DNA of 64,000 nt from Salinibacter ruber DSM 13855 (GTDB lineage Bacteria; Bacteroidota; Rhodothermia; Rhodothermales; Salinibacteraceae). The DNA is taken from assembly GCF_000013045.1 (NCBI RefSeq), contig NC_007677.1, positions 1,426,001 through 1,490,000 on the forward strand, written 5' to 3'. Below the pieces are notes generated by a model. That model saw only the letters and a program-made list of their open reading frames with translations. It did no database searches and was not told the origin of the DNA. Positions 1 to 7,991 of this stretch are shown here, in pieces. How positions within the stretch are numbered: the first letter of the stretch is position 1; every line of letters begins with the position of its first letter. The position numbers were made by a program, and so were the translations under genes.

Positions 1-104
1 CCGACGAGGATCAGACCCGTCGCGACGTAGAGCCACGGACGGCCGAACAGAACGGCAAGTCCGACGACGAGGACGGCCAAAAGCACGAGCAGGAAACGGA
101 CCAT
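1..104 (-). CDS. N-terminus of a small membrane protein (cut by window edge)
   Basis: Reading the minus strand from the ATG at 104 gives a start MVRFLLVLLAVLVVGLAVLF followed by GRPWLYVATGLILV, open to the window edge. This is one hydrophobic helix, a short Gly-Arg-Pro turn and the beginning of a second hydrophobic stretch, so an inner-membrane protein is likely. Only 34 residues are visible, too few to assign a family. It lies upstream of nothing in this window except the kamA-like gene, which is on the same strand and ends 99 bases before this start. No function is claimed. Confidence 0.55.
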   Translation of the reverse strand, partial: MVRFLLVLLAVLVVGLAVLFGRPWLYVATGLILV

Positions 105-203
105 TCGGGGCGGGACGGAACTCCCTGTGCGAGTGAAAAGTGACGGGGAATAGAAGGTATCTCGACCCACCGGTAATGTCAACAGAATGAATCCCGATTC
201 GCA

Positions 204-1409
204 CTACGCGCTGGCAGGGCGTGCCTCCAGCGAGCCGTTCGTCGGAATGGTATCGACGTCGGGAGGCAGGTCGACCGGCGGGAGCCGGAACGGGAGATCG
301 CGGCCCTCGGGCACCGGATTCGGCTCGGCCCAGAGCGTCCCGTCGTAGCTCTCCATGAGCACGTGGTCGCCGGCTCGGCCCTTCACATAGCTGCGGTTGA
401 GGGGCACTTTGCCGTGGGGCGTGTCGAGGACGTAGTCTGGAATCGCAAACCCGGACGTTCGTCCCCGGAGCTGTCGCATGATGTGCATGCCCACCTCGAT
501 GGGTGTACGCAGGTGGCCGGTGCCGCCAATAATCTGTGCCTGGTAGAGGTAGTAGGGGCGCACCCGCATGCGGACGAGCCCTTCGTTGAGGGCTTTCATT
601 GTGTCGGGGTCGTCGTTCACGCCCCGCAGGAGCACCGTCTGGTTGCCCACGGGGATGCCGGCGTCCTTGAGGCGGCCGATGGCCGCGGCGGCATCGCCGG
701 TACACTCCTTCGGATGGTTGAAGTGGGTGTTGATCCAGAGCGGGTGGTACTGGGCCAGAAGGTCGCAGAGATCGTCGGTAATCCGGTACGGAAGCTTCAC
801 CGGCATGCGGGAGCCAAAGCGGATGAGCTCTACGTGGTCGATCGCCCGCAGCCTGCTGAGAAGCCACTCCAGGTTGGCCTCGTTGAAGGTGAGCGGGTCG
901 CCGCCCGTGAGTAGCACGTCGCGAATCTCGTCGTGGGCGGCGATGTAGTCGATCGCCGCCTGGTGCTCATCGGTGCGCATGAAGTACTCGGCGTCCCCCA
1001 CCATCCGCTTGCGCAGGCAGTAGCGGCAATAGATGGCGCACTCGGCGGTGACGCAGAAGGCCACCCGGTCCTCGTAGTTGTGAATCAGGTTTTTGACCGG
1101 CTCGTGCCCGGTCTCGTCGAGGGGGTCGAGCTCGTCGACGATGTCGGGCCCGAACTCGTCCATCGTGGGCACGGCCTGGCGCCGCACCGGGCACGACGGG
1201 TCGTCGGGGGCCATCAGGTGGGCGTAGTACGGGGTCACGTTCCACCGAAACGCGTCCCCGGCCCGCTTGATGGCCGCGCGCTCGTCGTCCGTCGGGCGAA
1301 TCCACTTCCGAAGCGCCTCGGCACTGTGGATGCGGTTTTGCATCTGCCAGCGCCAGTCGGTCCACTTGTGCCGAGGAACAGACCCCGAGCGGGATGGGGA
1401 AGAAGACAT
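204..1409 (-). CDS. KamA-family radical SAM aminomutase (lysine 2,3-aminomutase-like)
   Basis: This 401-residue protein belongs to the KamA family of radical S-adenosylmethionine, PLP-dependent aminomutases, which move the alpha-amino group of lysine (or glutamate, or EF-P-bound lysine) to the beta carbon. The [4Fe-4S]/SAM motif is visible as CAIYCRYC (Cys124, Cys128, Cys131), followed by the LTGGDPL segment near 167-173 typical of the family. The PLP-binding lysine is expected in the C-terminal DTPHGKVPL segment (Lys334); clostridial lysine aminomutase has a longer glycine-rich loop there, so substrate is uncertain. Length fits AblA/KamA better than the shorter EpmB. In halophiles such enzymes can feed N-acetyl-beta-lysine, but no acetyltransferase (AblB) is next to it here. 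The next gene upstream is an unrelated toxin-antitoxin pair on the other strand. Confidence 0.85.
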   Translation of the reverse strand: MSSSPSRSGSVPRHKWTDWRWQMQNRIHSAEALRKWIRPTDDERAAIKRAGDAFRWNVTPYYAHLMAPDDPSCPVRRQAVPTMDEFGPDIVDELDPLDETGHEPVKNLIHNYEDRVAFCVTAECAIYCRYCLRKRMVGDAEYFMRTDEHQAAIDYIAAHDEIRDVLLTGGDPLTFNEANLEWLLSRLRAIDHVELIRFGSRMPVKLPYRITDDLCDLLAQYHPLWINTHFNHPKECTGDAAAAIGRLKDAGIPVGNQTVLLRGVNDDPDTMKALNEGLVRMRVRPYYLYQAQIIGGTGHLRTPIEVGMHIMRQLRGRTSGFAIPDYVLDTPHGKVPLNRSYVKGRAGDHVLMESYDGTLWAEPNPVPEGRDLPFRLPPVDLPPDVDTIPTNGSLEARPASA

Positions 1410-1489
1410 ACGGCGCGATCATTTTGTGAATGAATCCGCGAAGCGTTCCCTAAACGCCGTCAATTCAGGCATCGACGCCGTCCCGATAA

Positions 1490-1560
1490 TGCACACGTAG
1501 CTCAGTCGGTTGATTCACCTTCCCCGAGGCAGAAGTCCACAGCGGGAGGCGAGAGGGAAC
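1490..1560 (+). other. Possible degenerate tRNA remnant
   Basis: The stretch GTAGCTCAGTCGGTTG at 1497 matches the conserved positions 8-20 (D-arm region) of bacterial tRNAs, and is followed at tRNA-like distances by CACCTTCC...AGAAGTC (anticodon-arm-like) and CGGGAGGCGAG (T-arm-like). The 3' half of the D stem does not pair and no complete acceptor stem is apparent, so it is not a working tRNA. It sits directly before an AT-richer toxin-antitoxin pair, as expected for an integration scar. This is pattern reading only; chance similarity cannot be excluded. Confidence 0.25.
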
Positions 1561-1631
1561 CAGTGGGATCTACGGTGATGTACACAGCTCGCGGTGCTCA
1601 ACAAACCCTTTTCTTCTGGAGAGATAGTGTC

Positions 1632-1850
1632 ATGGTAAATGACTTTATTGAGGTAACTCCTGAGAAGCTAGGGGGAACACCCGTGTTCCGGGGGACGCGG
1701 ATTCCCGTGCGGGTTCTTTTCGATTATCTTGAGGAGAGCTACACGGTCGATGCTTTCCTCGAACAATATGAGATTGACCCCAATCTGGTGCATGGGTTCA
1801 TCGAAGCACTTCGGGACTCATTTACGACAGACAGAAAGGCTGAAGTGTGA
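1632..1850 (+). CDS. DUF433-family antitoxin-like protein
   Basis: A 72-residue protein with the DUF433 signature: a segment reading KLGGTPVFRGTRIPVRVLFDYL near the N-terminus followed by a helix-turn-helix-like C-terminal half. DUF433 proteins are small DNA-binding-like proteins usually encoded directly before a PIN-like toxin, and act as presumed antitoxins. The ATG at 1632 was chosen over an upstream ATG at 1563 because it has a GGAGAGA ribosome-binding site seven to eight bases before it and gives the family's usual N-terminus. Its stop overlaps the start of the next gene by four bases (GTGA), indicating translational coupling. Base composition is noticeably AT-richer than the surrounding genes, consistent with horizontal acquisition. 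Confidence 0.85.
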   Translation: MVNDFIEVTPEKLGGTPVFRGTRIPVRVLFDYLEESYTVDAFLEQYEIDPNLVHGFIEALRDSFTTDRKAEV

Positions 1851-2173
1851 GGGTTCTGCGTGACCACAACATTCCGCATGAGCTTCGTCGACTGTTCCCA
1901 AAAGACCACGATGTCTACACTGCCCAGTTTCTCGGCTGGGAAGACTACGAAGACGATGAGCTTCTGAATGCGGCCATGGACAACAATTTCGCAGTTTTGG
2001 TAACGATGGATATGAGCCTCCCTTACCAGCGGAATATCGATGCCTTTTCCCTCGGAGTGGTTGTTTTGGATGTCCATCCCGCAACCCCCGATGTCCTGAC
2101 GTCTCGGATGGACCGCTTGGTTGAGGCCTGTTCACGGGCAGGGTCGGCCCGAGAGGTGGTCACGCTGAACTGA
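1847..2173 (+). CDS. DUF5615-family PIN-like toxin
   Basis: A 108-residue protein starting with GTG inside the stop of the DUF433 gene. It matches the DUF5615 PIN-like pattern: N-terminal VLRDHNIPHELRRLF with an early acidic residue, a central DDELLNAAM helix, and VLVTMDMSLPYQRN where the family has its second acidic strand (typically V-T-x-D-x-D-F). DUF433/DUF5615 pairs are regarded as type II toxin-antitoxin modules whose PIN-like member is predicted to be a ribonuclease; activity of this one is inferred only. The canonical final D-F is replaced by M-S-L, so catalytic competence is uncertain. Like its partner it is AT-richer than neighbours. Confidence 0.8.
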   Translation: MRVLRDHNIPHELRRLFPKDHDVYTAQFLGWEDYEDDELLNAAMDNNFAVLVTMDMSLPYQRNIDAFSLGVVVLDVHPATPDVLTSRMDRLVEACSRAGSAREVVTLN

Positions 2174-2219
2174 CGCTGACTTCTCGCCGACCCCGCGAGC
2201 ACAACCATTCCGCTGTGGC

Positions 2220-3221
2220 TTACGAGAGTCCCAATCGCCGCAGCCCCCGTCCGAAGACCTCGGCGAGGTAGTCGACGTAGTCGCGGCCCATGAGCTCGGC
2301 GACGATCGCGAAGGTATCGTCGGGCTTAAACGTCGGCAGCGGGTTGATTTCGAGAAACCAGGGGGTTCCGTCGCCGTCCACCCGGAAATCTGCGCGGGCA
2401 AAGTCGCGGCAGTCGAGCGTGTCGAAGGCCCTGCGGCTGAGGGCCTGCAGGCGGTCTTCGAGGGCGGGGGCGAGCGTGCCCCGCAATTCGTATTCCCAGT
2501 CCTGATCGGCGGTGGGGGCGCCGCGGTGCTCCAGGGCGTGCAGGCCGAGGCCTGTCGTCGGCTCCACCCCGCGCTGGAGAACGGGCAGCGCCTCGGGCGG
2601 GTCGTGCCCCACGACGGCCACCGTAAACTCGCCGCCGCCCGCCACGAAGGGCTCCGCCACGGCGTCCTGGTCGTACGTCGTCGTGATGCGGTCCACCGCG
2701 CGCCGCAGGGCCGCAACGTCCTCGACCTTGCTGTCGGGCGTGATGCCCTTCGACGTCCCTTCGTAGCGCGGCTTCACGAACAGGGGAAAAGCGCCCGGAA
2801 GGTCGTCTGCGTCGACGGCTTCGGGCGCGCTGTAAACCCGATGCGGCGGGGTGGGGATGTCGGCGGCCGCGACGAGGTCTTTCGTCCAGGCCTTGTCCAG
2901 CGTCACCGAGAGGGTGAGGGCGTCGGAGCCGAGGCAGGGGACGCCGGCCATCTCCAGCAGAATCGGGACGTAGGCCTCCCGGTTGCGGCTGTGGGCCCCC
3001 TCCGTGATGTTGATCGCGGCGTCGAGCGACAGTCCCTCCCCGAGCCGGTCGCGCAGGTCGGCCGCGGTCCCGACGCGGACGGGGGTGTGCCCGAGGTGCT
3101 CCACGGCGGCCGCGAGGGTGTCGACCGTCTCTTCGGGCTCGTACTCGGCGTCGGCGTCCGGCGGGTCGTCGTCGGCCCACGAATAGGCGTCGAAGGTGTC
3201 GTAGAGGAGGCCGATGCGCAT
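2220..3221 (-). CDS. D-alanine--D-alanine ligase-like ATP-grasp enzyme
   Basis: This 333-residue protein has the COG1181 (Ddl-like) architecture: an N-terminal Rossmann-like lobe (MRIGLLYD), the segment NITEGAHSRNREAYVPILLE around 90-110, GSDALTLSVTLDKAWTKDLV, then an ATP-grasp fold with FPLFVKPRYEGTSKGI and the metal-binding end WFLEINPLPTF. These features indicate ATP-dependent ligation of two amino-acid-like substrates. It differs from cell-wall Ddl at the N-terminus, which lacks the usual G-G-x-S-x-E-x-x-V-S motif, and it is not among mur genes. It may therefore make a dipeptide or amino-acid conjugate other than D-Ala-D-Ala. It is convergent with the toxin gene upstream, 46 bases apart. 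Confidence 0.75.
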   Translation of the reverse strand: MRIGLLYDTFDAYSWADDDPPDADAEYEPEETVDTLAAAVEHLGHTPVRVGTAADLRDRLGEGLSLDAAINITEGAHSRNREAYVPILLEMAGVPCLGSDALTLSVTLDKAWTKDLVAAADIPTPPHRVYSAPEAVDADDLPGAFPLFVKPRYEGTSKGITPDSKVEDVAALRRAVDRITTTYDQDAVAEPFVAGGGEFTVAVVGHDPPEALPVLQRGVEPTTGLGLHALEHRGAPTADQDWEYELRGTLAPALEDRLQALSRRAFDTLDCRDFARADFRVDGDGTPWFLEINPLPTFKPDDTFAIVAELMGRDYVDYLAEVFGRGLRRLGLS

Positions 3222-3294
3222 GGGAGAGGTTGAGGGAGACGGTCGGGTCTGTTCGCGCGGGATCGTTCGTCGGGCTCCTGCTAGGGCGGGCGTC

Positions 3295-3359
3295 GTGAAA
3301 CGTGAAGCGTGATGCGTGAGGAATCGTCCCCGTCACGCGTCACGAGTCACGGCTCACCC
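3295..3359. repeat. Heptad-repeat hairpin (GTGAnnC type)
   Basis: Four consecutive degenerate heptamers GTGAAAC, GTGAAGC, GTGATGC, GTGAGGA (3295-3322) are followed after nine bases by four inverted heptamers GTCACGC, GTCACGA, GTCACGG, CTCACCC (3332-3359). The two arms can pair into a long imperfect stem. The element is non-coding and lies between two divergent genes. A second element of the same design but different heptamer lies at 49582-49657. Confidence 0.7.
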
Positions 3360-3487
3360 GAATAGCCTGAAGCGACTTCTAAGGTCGGGGTCCGATGTGC
3401 TCATACGGCGGACAGATCCGTTCAACAAATCCCGCCTAGCGTCGTTCACTCCGCGTCTCGACTCTGCGGGAGCAAAACTCCAAACCG

Positions 3488-3802
3488 ATGACCCAGAAGG
3501 CGCTGATTGTACGCACGGGGCCCGACGGCCACGAGGGGCTTAAGCAGCTAAATCGTCACCTCGAAAAGGGATGGCGGGTGGCGACCGTCCGTCCGATGGG
3601 CGGGGCGGGAGAGGCGGGCGGCGCCCCGTGCCACGCGGCGCTCGTGGTCCTGGAGCAACGGGGCGAGGGACCCACGGTGGCGGTGGAAGCCCTGGAGCGT
3701 GCCGAGTCCGAGGCCCAGTCGGTCGTCGAGGAGATTATGCGGGATGTTGGGGGACTGATTGACGGCAACGGGACCGAACCCCCCGACGAGCCGCTTCGTT
3801 GA
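3488..3802 (+). CDS. Hypothetical small protein
   Basis: A 104-residue protein of unknown family. The N-terminus (MTQKALIVRTGPDGHEGLKQLNRHLEKGWRVATVRPMGG) reads like a short alpha/beta domain with a central phrase on ordering and combining values (LNRHLEKGWRV), followed by a hydrophobic strand CHAALVVLEQ and an acidic tail. No signal peptide, membrane segment or metal motif is visible. The ATG at 3488 opens the only frame with normal acidic codon use here. The next gene, an antiporter, starts 126 bases downstream on the same strand, so co-transcription is possible. Confidence 0.55.
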   Translation: MTQKALIVRTGPDGHEGLKQLNRHLEKGWRVATVRPMGGAGEAGGAPCHAALVVLEQRGEGPTVAVEALERAESEAQSVVEEIMRDVGGLIDGNGTEPPDEPLR

Positions 3803-3928
3803 GTGGGCCCGCGCGGCCCCCGCCCCCACTGTGCTGCGCCGTTGATGTGCTGCGCAGTTGGCGTCCGTGTCCGTCGATGCCTTAGTTGGGGGCTGCGATG
3901 CGCCGCCAATAACCTGTTTTTTTCGTTC

Positions 3929-5542
3929 ATGCCCGACGCCGCCGAGCCCGACGCCTCGATCACTGACGTGCAGGAATCCGGATCTGTTGCTCCCGAGTCC
4001 GACGAGGACCCTGATGGAGGGACGCCGTGGTGGCGGCGCTGGCTGGTGGCGGCGCTGGTGCTGGGGGGGCTCGGGGCGGCGGTCTACGTGGCCGGCGACA
4101 TTCCCAAGACCAACGGCCACTACGGCTTCTGGTCGGTCCTGCCGCCGCTCATCGCCATCGTGCTGGCCTTCTGGCTGCAGGAGGTGGTGAGCGCCCTCTT
4201 CATTGGCATCGCGGCGGGCGGCATCATTGCGGGGCAGGTCAACATCATCGACGCGTTTCTGCTGCCGGCCATCGGGACGGAGGACTTTGCGCTGATCCTG
4301 CTGGTCTACCTGTGGGCGCTGGGCGGGCTCATCGGGCTCTGGACCCGGACGGGCGGGGCGATTCGGTTTGCGGAATGGGCGGGGGAGAAAATGGTGACCG
4401 GGCCCAAGACCGCCAAGTTTTTTACCTGGCTGATGGGGCTTCTCTTCCACCAGGGCGGCACCATTTCGACGGTCCTCACCGGGGCGACGGCCCGCCCGAT
4501 CGGGGATCAGCACGACGTGTCGCATGAGGAGCTGTCGTACGTGGTCGACTCGACGGCGTCTCCCGCCGCCACCCTTATTCCGTTCAACGTGTGGCCGATC
4601 TACGTCGGCGGGCTGGTGGCGGGCACCATTCCGCTCATCGAGACGTCACAGGAGGGCATCGCGTTTTTCTTCTCGTCGATCTGGGCCAACTTCTACGCGC
4701 TCTTTGCGGTCGCCCTGACGCTTCTCTTCGCCTGGGAGGTGCTGCCGTGGGTCCCGAGCAAAAAGATGCGCGACGCCACCGAGCGGGCCCGCACGACCGG
4801 CAAGCTCGACCGGGACGAGGCCACGCCCCTCACCTCGCGGGAGCTGACGGAGATGAACGTGCCGGACGACTACACGCCCGGTCTCGTCGACTTCGTTGGG
4901 CCCATCGGGACGTTGCTGGCGGTCGCCATCCTGCCGTACCTGTACACCTACTTCTACCTCGGCAATACCGAGGACCCCACCCTTCTCATCGCCGAGGCGT
5001 TCGTGCTGGCGGTGCTGGCGGGGCTGGGCCTGGCGCTGTTCAAGGGAATGGAGTTTCAGGAGGCAATCGACGGGTTCATCGACGGCTGCAAGGGGGTCAC
5101 CATCGGCGCCATCATCCTCGCGCTGGCGGTGTCGCTGAAGGAGGTGGCCGACGCCATGGGCACCGCCGAGTACGTGGTGGCCAGCGTCGGCGAGGCGATC
5201 CCGCCCGCCGTGCTCCCGGGCCTGCTGGTGGTCCTTTGTCTCATCATCGCCTTCTCCACCGGCACGTCGTGGGGCACCTACGCGGTCGTCTTCCCGGTGG
5301 CCCTGCCGCTGGCGTGGAGCGTCTCGCAGGACCCGCTCTTCATCACGCTTTGCTTCGGGGCGGTCGTGGGGGGAAGCGTCTACGGGGACCAGTGCTCGCC
5401 CATCTCGGACACCACGGTCCTCTCGTCACTGGCGACGGGGGCGGACCTGATGGACCACGTGAACACGCAGCTTCCCCTCGCGTCGGTCGCCGGCGGGCTG
5501 GCCATCGTCCTCTACACGGTCTTGGTTGTGCTCCTCGTATAG
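3929..5542 (+). CDS. NhaC-family Na+/H+ antiporter
   Basis: A 537-residue multi-pass inner-membrane protein with about eleven hydrophobic helices after a hydrophilic acidic N-terminus of about 30 residues. Family signs of the NhaC/COG1757 antiporters include FHQGGTISTVLTGATARPI, STASPAATLIPFNVWPIYVGG, and the end segment TGTSWGTYAVVFP followed by GDQCSPISDTTVLSS. These carriers exchange cytoplasmic Na+ for H+, or transport organic acids with Na+. For a halophile, sodium export is the straightforward role. The frame is open further upstream from a GTG at 3803, but the upstream peptide is Cys/Arg-rich and unlike the family, so the ATG at 3929 is preferred. It converges on ppsA with 52 bases between. 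Confidence 0.85.
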   Translation: MPDAAEPDASITDVQESGSVAPESDEDPDGGTPWWRRWLVAALVLGGLGAAVYVAGDIPKTNGHYGFWSVLPPLIAIVLAFWLQEVVSALFIGIAAGGIIAGQVNIIDAFLLPAIGTEDFALILLVYLWALGGLIGLWTRTGGAIRFAEWAGEKMVTGPKTAKFFTWLMGLLFHQGGTISTVLTGATARPIGDQHDVSHEELSYVVDSTASPAATLIPFNVWPIYVGGLVAGTIPLIETSQEGIAFFFSSIWANFYALFAVALTLLFAWEVLPWVPSKKMRDATERARTTGKLDRDEATPLTSRELTEMNVPDDYTPGLVDFVGPIGTLLAVAILPYLYTYFYLGNTEDPTLLIAEAFVLAVLAGLGLALFKGMEFQEAIDGFIDGCKGVTIGAIILALAVSLKEVADAMGTAEYVVASVGEAIPPAVLPGLLVVLCLIIAFSTGTSWGTYAVVFPVALPLAWSVSQDPLFITLCFGAVVGGSVYGDQCSPISDTTVLSSLATGADLMDHVNTQLPLASVAGGLAIVLYTVLVVLLV

Positions 5543-5594
5543 GCGACTCGCGTAGGCGATTCATGCAGGCGGCGCGGACGCGAGGGGCGCCCGG

Positions 5595-7991
5595 CTACGC
5601 GGCGCGGGCTTCTGCCTGAGCAACGTGCCGGAGGACGTTGGGGACACTGTCGGGGGTGACGGAGATGGAGTCGATGCCGGCTTCGACCAGGAACTCCGCA
5701 AACTCGGGATAGTCGCTGGGGGCCTGCCCGCAGATGCCTACCGGGCGCCCGGCGGCATGGGCGTCCTCAATCAGTTCCGCGATCCGCCGCTTCACCGCCG
5801 CGTTCCGCTCGTCGAACAGGTGGGTGAGGCGCTCCGCGTCCCGGCCCACGCCCAGCGTGAGCTGTGTCAGGTCGTTCGTGCCGATGGAGAAGCCGTCGAA
5901 CCGCTCCGCAAATTTGTCGGCCAGGGCGATATTGGCCGGGATCTCGGCCATCACGTACACCTCCAGTCCATTCGTGCCGCGCTTCAGGCCGTGGTCGGCC
6001 ATCACGTCAAGCACCCGGTCGGCCTCCTCCGGCGTGCGGCAGAAGGGCACCATCGCCACCACGTTCGTGAAACCCATCTCGTCCCGGACGCGCTTGAGGG
6101 CGCGGCACTCCAGCGCGAAGCCCTTCTCATAGGCGTCGCTGTAGTAGCGGGAGGCACCGCGCCAGCCGAGCATCGGGTTTGCCTCCTCGGGCTCAAAGCC
6201 CCCTCCGCCGATGAGGTCGGCGTACTCGTTGGTCTTGAAGTCGCTGAGGCGGACGATCACCGGATGGGGGTGCTGGGCGGCGGCAATCGTGGCGATGCCC
6301 CGCGAAAGGTGGTCGACGAAGTACTCCCCCTTGTCGTCGTACCCCTCGGTGAGCTTCTCGATGCGACGCTGAGCGGTTTTGTCCTCCACCTCGTCGAATG
6401 CCACCAGCGCCAGCGGGTGGACCTTGATGATGTTGTTGATGACGTATTCCATGCGGGCGAGGCCGACCCCCTCCACCGGCAGCTTCCACCAGTCGAGCGC
6501 CGCGGACGGGCTCGCCAGGTTCAGCATCACTCGGGTGTCGGGGTCCGGGAGCGCGTCGAGGTCGATCTCCTCGCTCTCGTAGTCGAGCTCCCCCTCGTAG
6601 ACCTGCCCGGCGTCGCTGTGGGCACACGACAGGGTCACCGTCTGGTCGTCCCGGAGCGCCTCCGTGGCGGTTTCGGAGCCGATGACGGCCGGAATGCCGA
6701 GCTCCCGGCTCACGATTGCGGCGTGGGACGTGCGGCCCCCCCGGTTCGTGACCACACCGCCGGCCCGCTCCAGAATGGGGCCCCAGTCGGGGTCCGTCAT
6801 TTCGGTGACGAGGATGTCCCCGTCTTCGAACCGCTCGGCCTCGTCGACGCTGTCGAGCACGCGGGTCGTCCCCGACACGATGGACGTCCCGATGCCGACG
6901 CCCGTGACCAACGGCGATGCCTCCTCCGTCAGCCGGTACGTGCGGAGCGTGCCTGCGGCCTGCTGGGACTGCACCGTCTCGGGCCGGGCCTGCACCACGA
7001 ACAGGTCGCCACTGTCCCGGTCGCGGGCCCACTCCACGTCCATCGGGCGGTCGTAGTGCTCCTCGATGATTTTCCCCCACCGGGTGAGTGCGAGGATCTC
7101 CTCGTCGGACAGCACGAAGCCGGACTGCTCGTCCTCGGTGGTCGGCATCGTGGTCGTGCCGCCCTCACCCGTGGAGACGATCTTCTGGGCCTGGTCGCCC
7201 TGGGTCTTCTCCAGGATGGGAGAGAGGGTCTCGTCCTCCACGAAGGGGGTGTAGACGGTGTACTGGTCCGGGTTGACAATGCCCTTCACGACGCTCTCGC
7301 CAAGCCCATACGCCGCGTTGATGACGCTCGTGTCGGGAAAGCCCGTCTCGGTGTCGATCGTGAAGAGGACGCCCGACTTGTCCGCCCGCACCATCTTCTG
7401 GATGCCCACCGACAGGGCGACGTCGAGGTGGTCGAAGCCCTGCTTCTCGCGGTAGCCCAGGGCACGGTCGGTGAAGAGGGAGGCAAAGCACCGCTTGCAG
7501 GCCGTGAGGACGGCGGTGACCCCGCGCACGTCCAGGTAGCTCTCCTGCTGGCCCGCGAAGCTGGCGTCGGGCAGGTCCTCAGCCGTTGCGCTACTCCGCA
7601 CGGCCACGTCTGCGGCGTCGGCGCCGTAGGCGGCACTGAGGGACCGGTAGCCCTCCCGAATCTCCTCCGCCACGTCCTCGGGGAAGGCCCCCTGCCGGAT
7701 TCGTGTGCGAATGGTCGTGCCCGTCTCGTTTAGGGACTGCTCCCCTGCGTTCCAGGCGTCGAGCTCCGCCCGAATGTGCTCCGTGAGGTCGTTCGCCTCC
7801 AAAAAGCGTCGGTAGGTGTCGGCGGTCGTTGCAAACCCGTCGGGCACACGAATGCCGGAGTCCTTCAGGGCCCCGATCATTTCACCGAGGGAGGCATTCT
7901 TCCCACCGACCAAGGAGATGTCTTCATTGTCGAGCGTCTCGAACCAACGGATCGCGGAGGCTGTCCTGGAGGGCGTCGTGGCGTTGGGCAT
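5595..7991 (-). CDS. ppsA: Phosphoenolpyruvate synthase
   Basis: This 798-residue protein converts pyruvate, ATP and water to phosphoenolpyruvate, AMP and phosphate, the first step of gluconeogenesis from pyruvate. The domain order is visible: an N-terminal ATP-grasp (SLVGGKNASLGEM near 26-38, VRSSATAEDLPDASFAGQQ near 131-149), the swivelling phosphohistidine domain with GGRTSHAAI (His423), and a C-terminal PEP-utilising TIM barrel ending with the GICGQAPSDYPEF segment that carries the conserved cysteine. Length matches the E. coli enzyme. The ATG at 7991 is chosen because it begins the conserved domain after a normal short leader; an upstream ATG at 8069 would add a 26-residue Ser/His-rich leader. 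A LacI-type palindrome lies 130 bases upstream. Confidence 0.95.
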   Translation of the reverse strand: MPNATTPSRTASAIRWFETLDNEDISLVGGKNASLGEMIGALKDSGIRVPDGFATTADTYRRFLEANDLTEHIRAELDAWNAGEQSLNETGTTIRTRIRQGAFPEDVAEEIREGYRSLSAAYGADAADVAVRSSATAEDLPDASFAGQQESYLDVRGVTAVLTACKRCFASLFTDRALGYREKQGFDHLDVALSVGIQKMVRADKSGVLFTIDTETGFPDTSVINAAYGLGESVVKGIVNPDQYTVYTPFVEDETLSPILEKTQGDQAQKIVSTGEGGTTTMPTTEDEQSGFVLSDEEILALTRWGKIIEEHYDRPMDVEWARDRDSGDLFVVQARPETVQSQQAAGTLRTYRLTEEASPLVTGVGIGTSIVSGTTRVLDSVDEAERFEDGDILVTEMTDPDWGPILERAGGVVTNRGGRTSHAAIVSRELGIPAVIGSETATEALRDDQTVTLSCAHSDAGQVYEGELDYESEEIDLDALPDPDTRVMLNLASPSAALDWWKLPVEGVGLARMEYVINNIIKVHPLALVAFDEVEDKTAQRRIEKLTEGYDDKGEYFVDHLSRGIATIAAAQHPHPVIVRLSDFKTNEYADLIGGGGFEPEEANPMLGWRGASRYYSDAYEKGFALECRALKRVRDEMGFTNVVAMVPFCRTPEEADRVLDVMADHGLKRGTNGLEVYVMAEIPANIALADKFAERFDGFSIGTNDLTQLTLGVGRDAERLTHLFDERNAAVKRRIAELIEDAHAAGRPVGICGQAPSDYPEFAEFLVEAGIDSISVTPDSVPNVLRHVAQAEARAA

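Noticed and set aside
5625-7733. Long open frame opposite ppsA
   Set aside because: It is the antisense shadow of the GC-rich ppsA gene: His/Val/Arg/Gly-rich, no domain, while the minus-strand product matches PpsA end to end.
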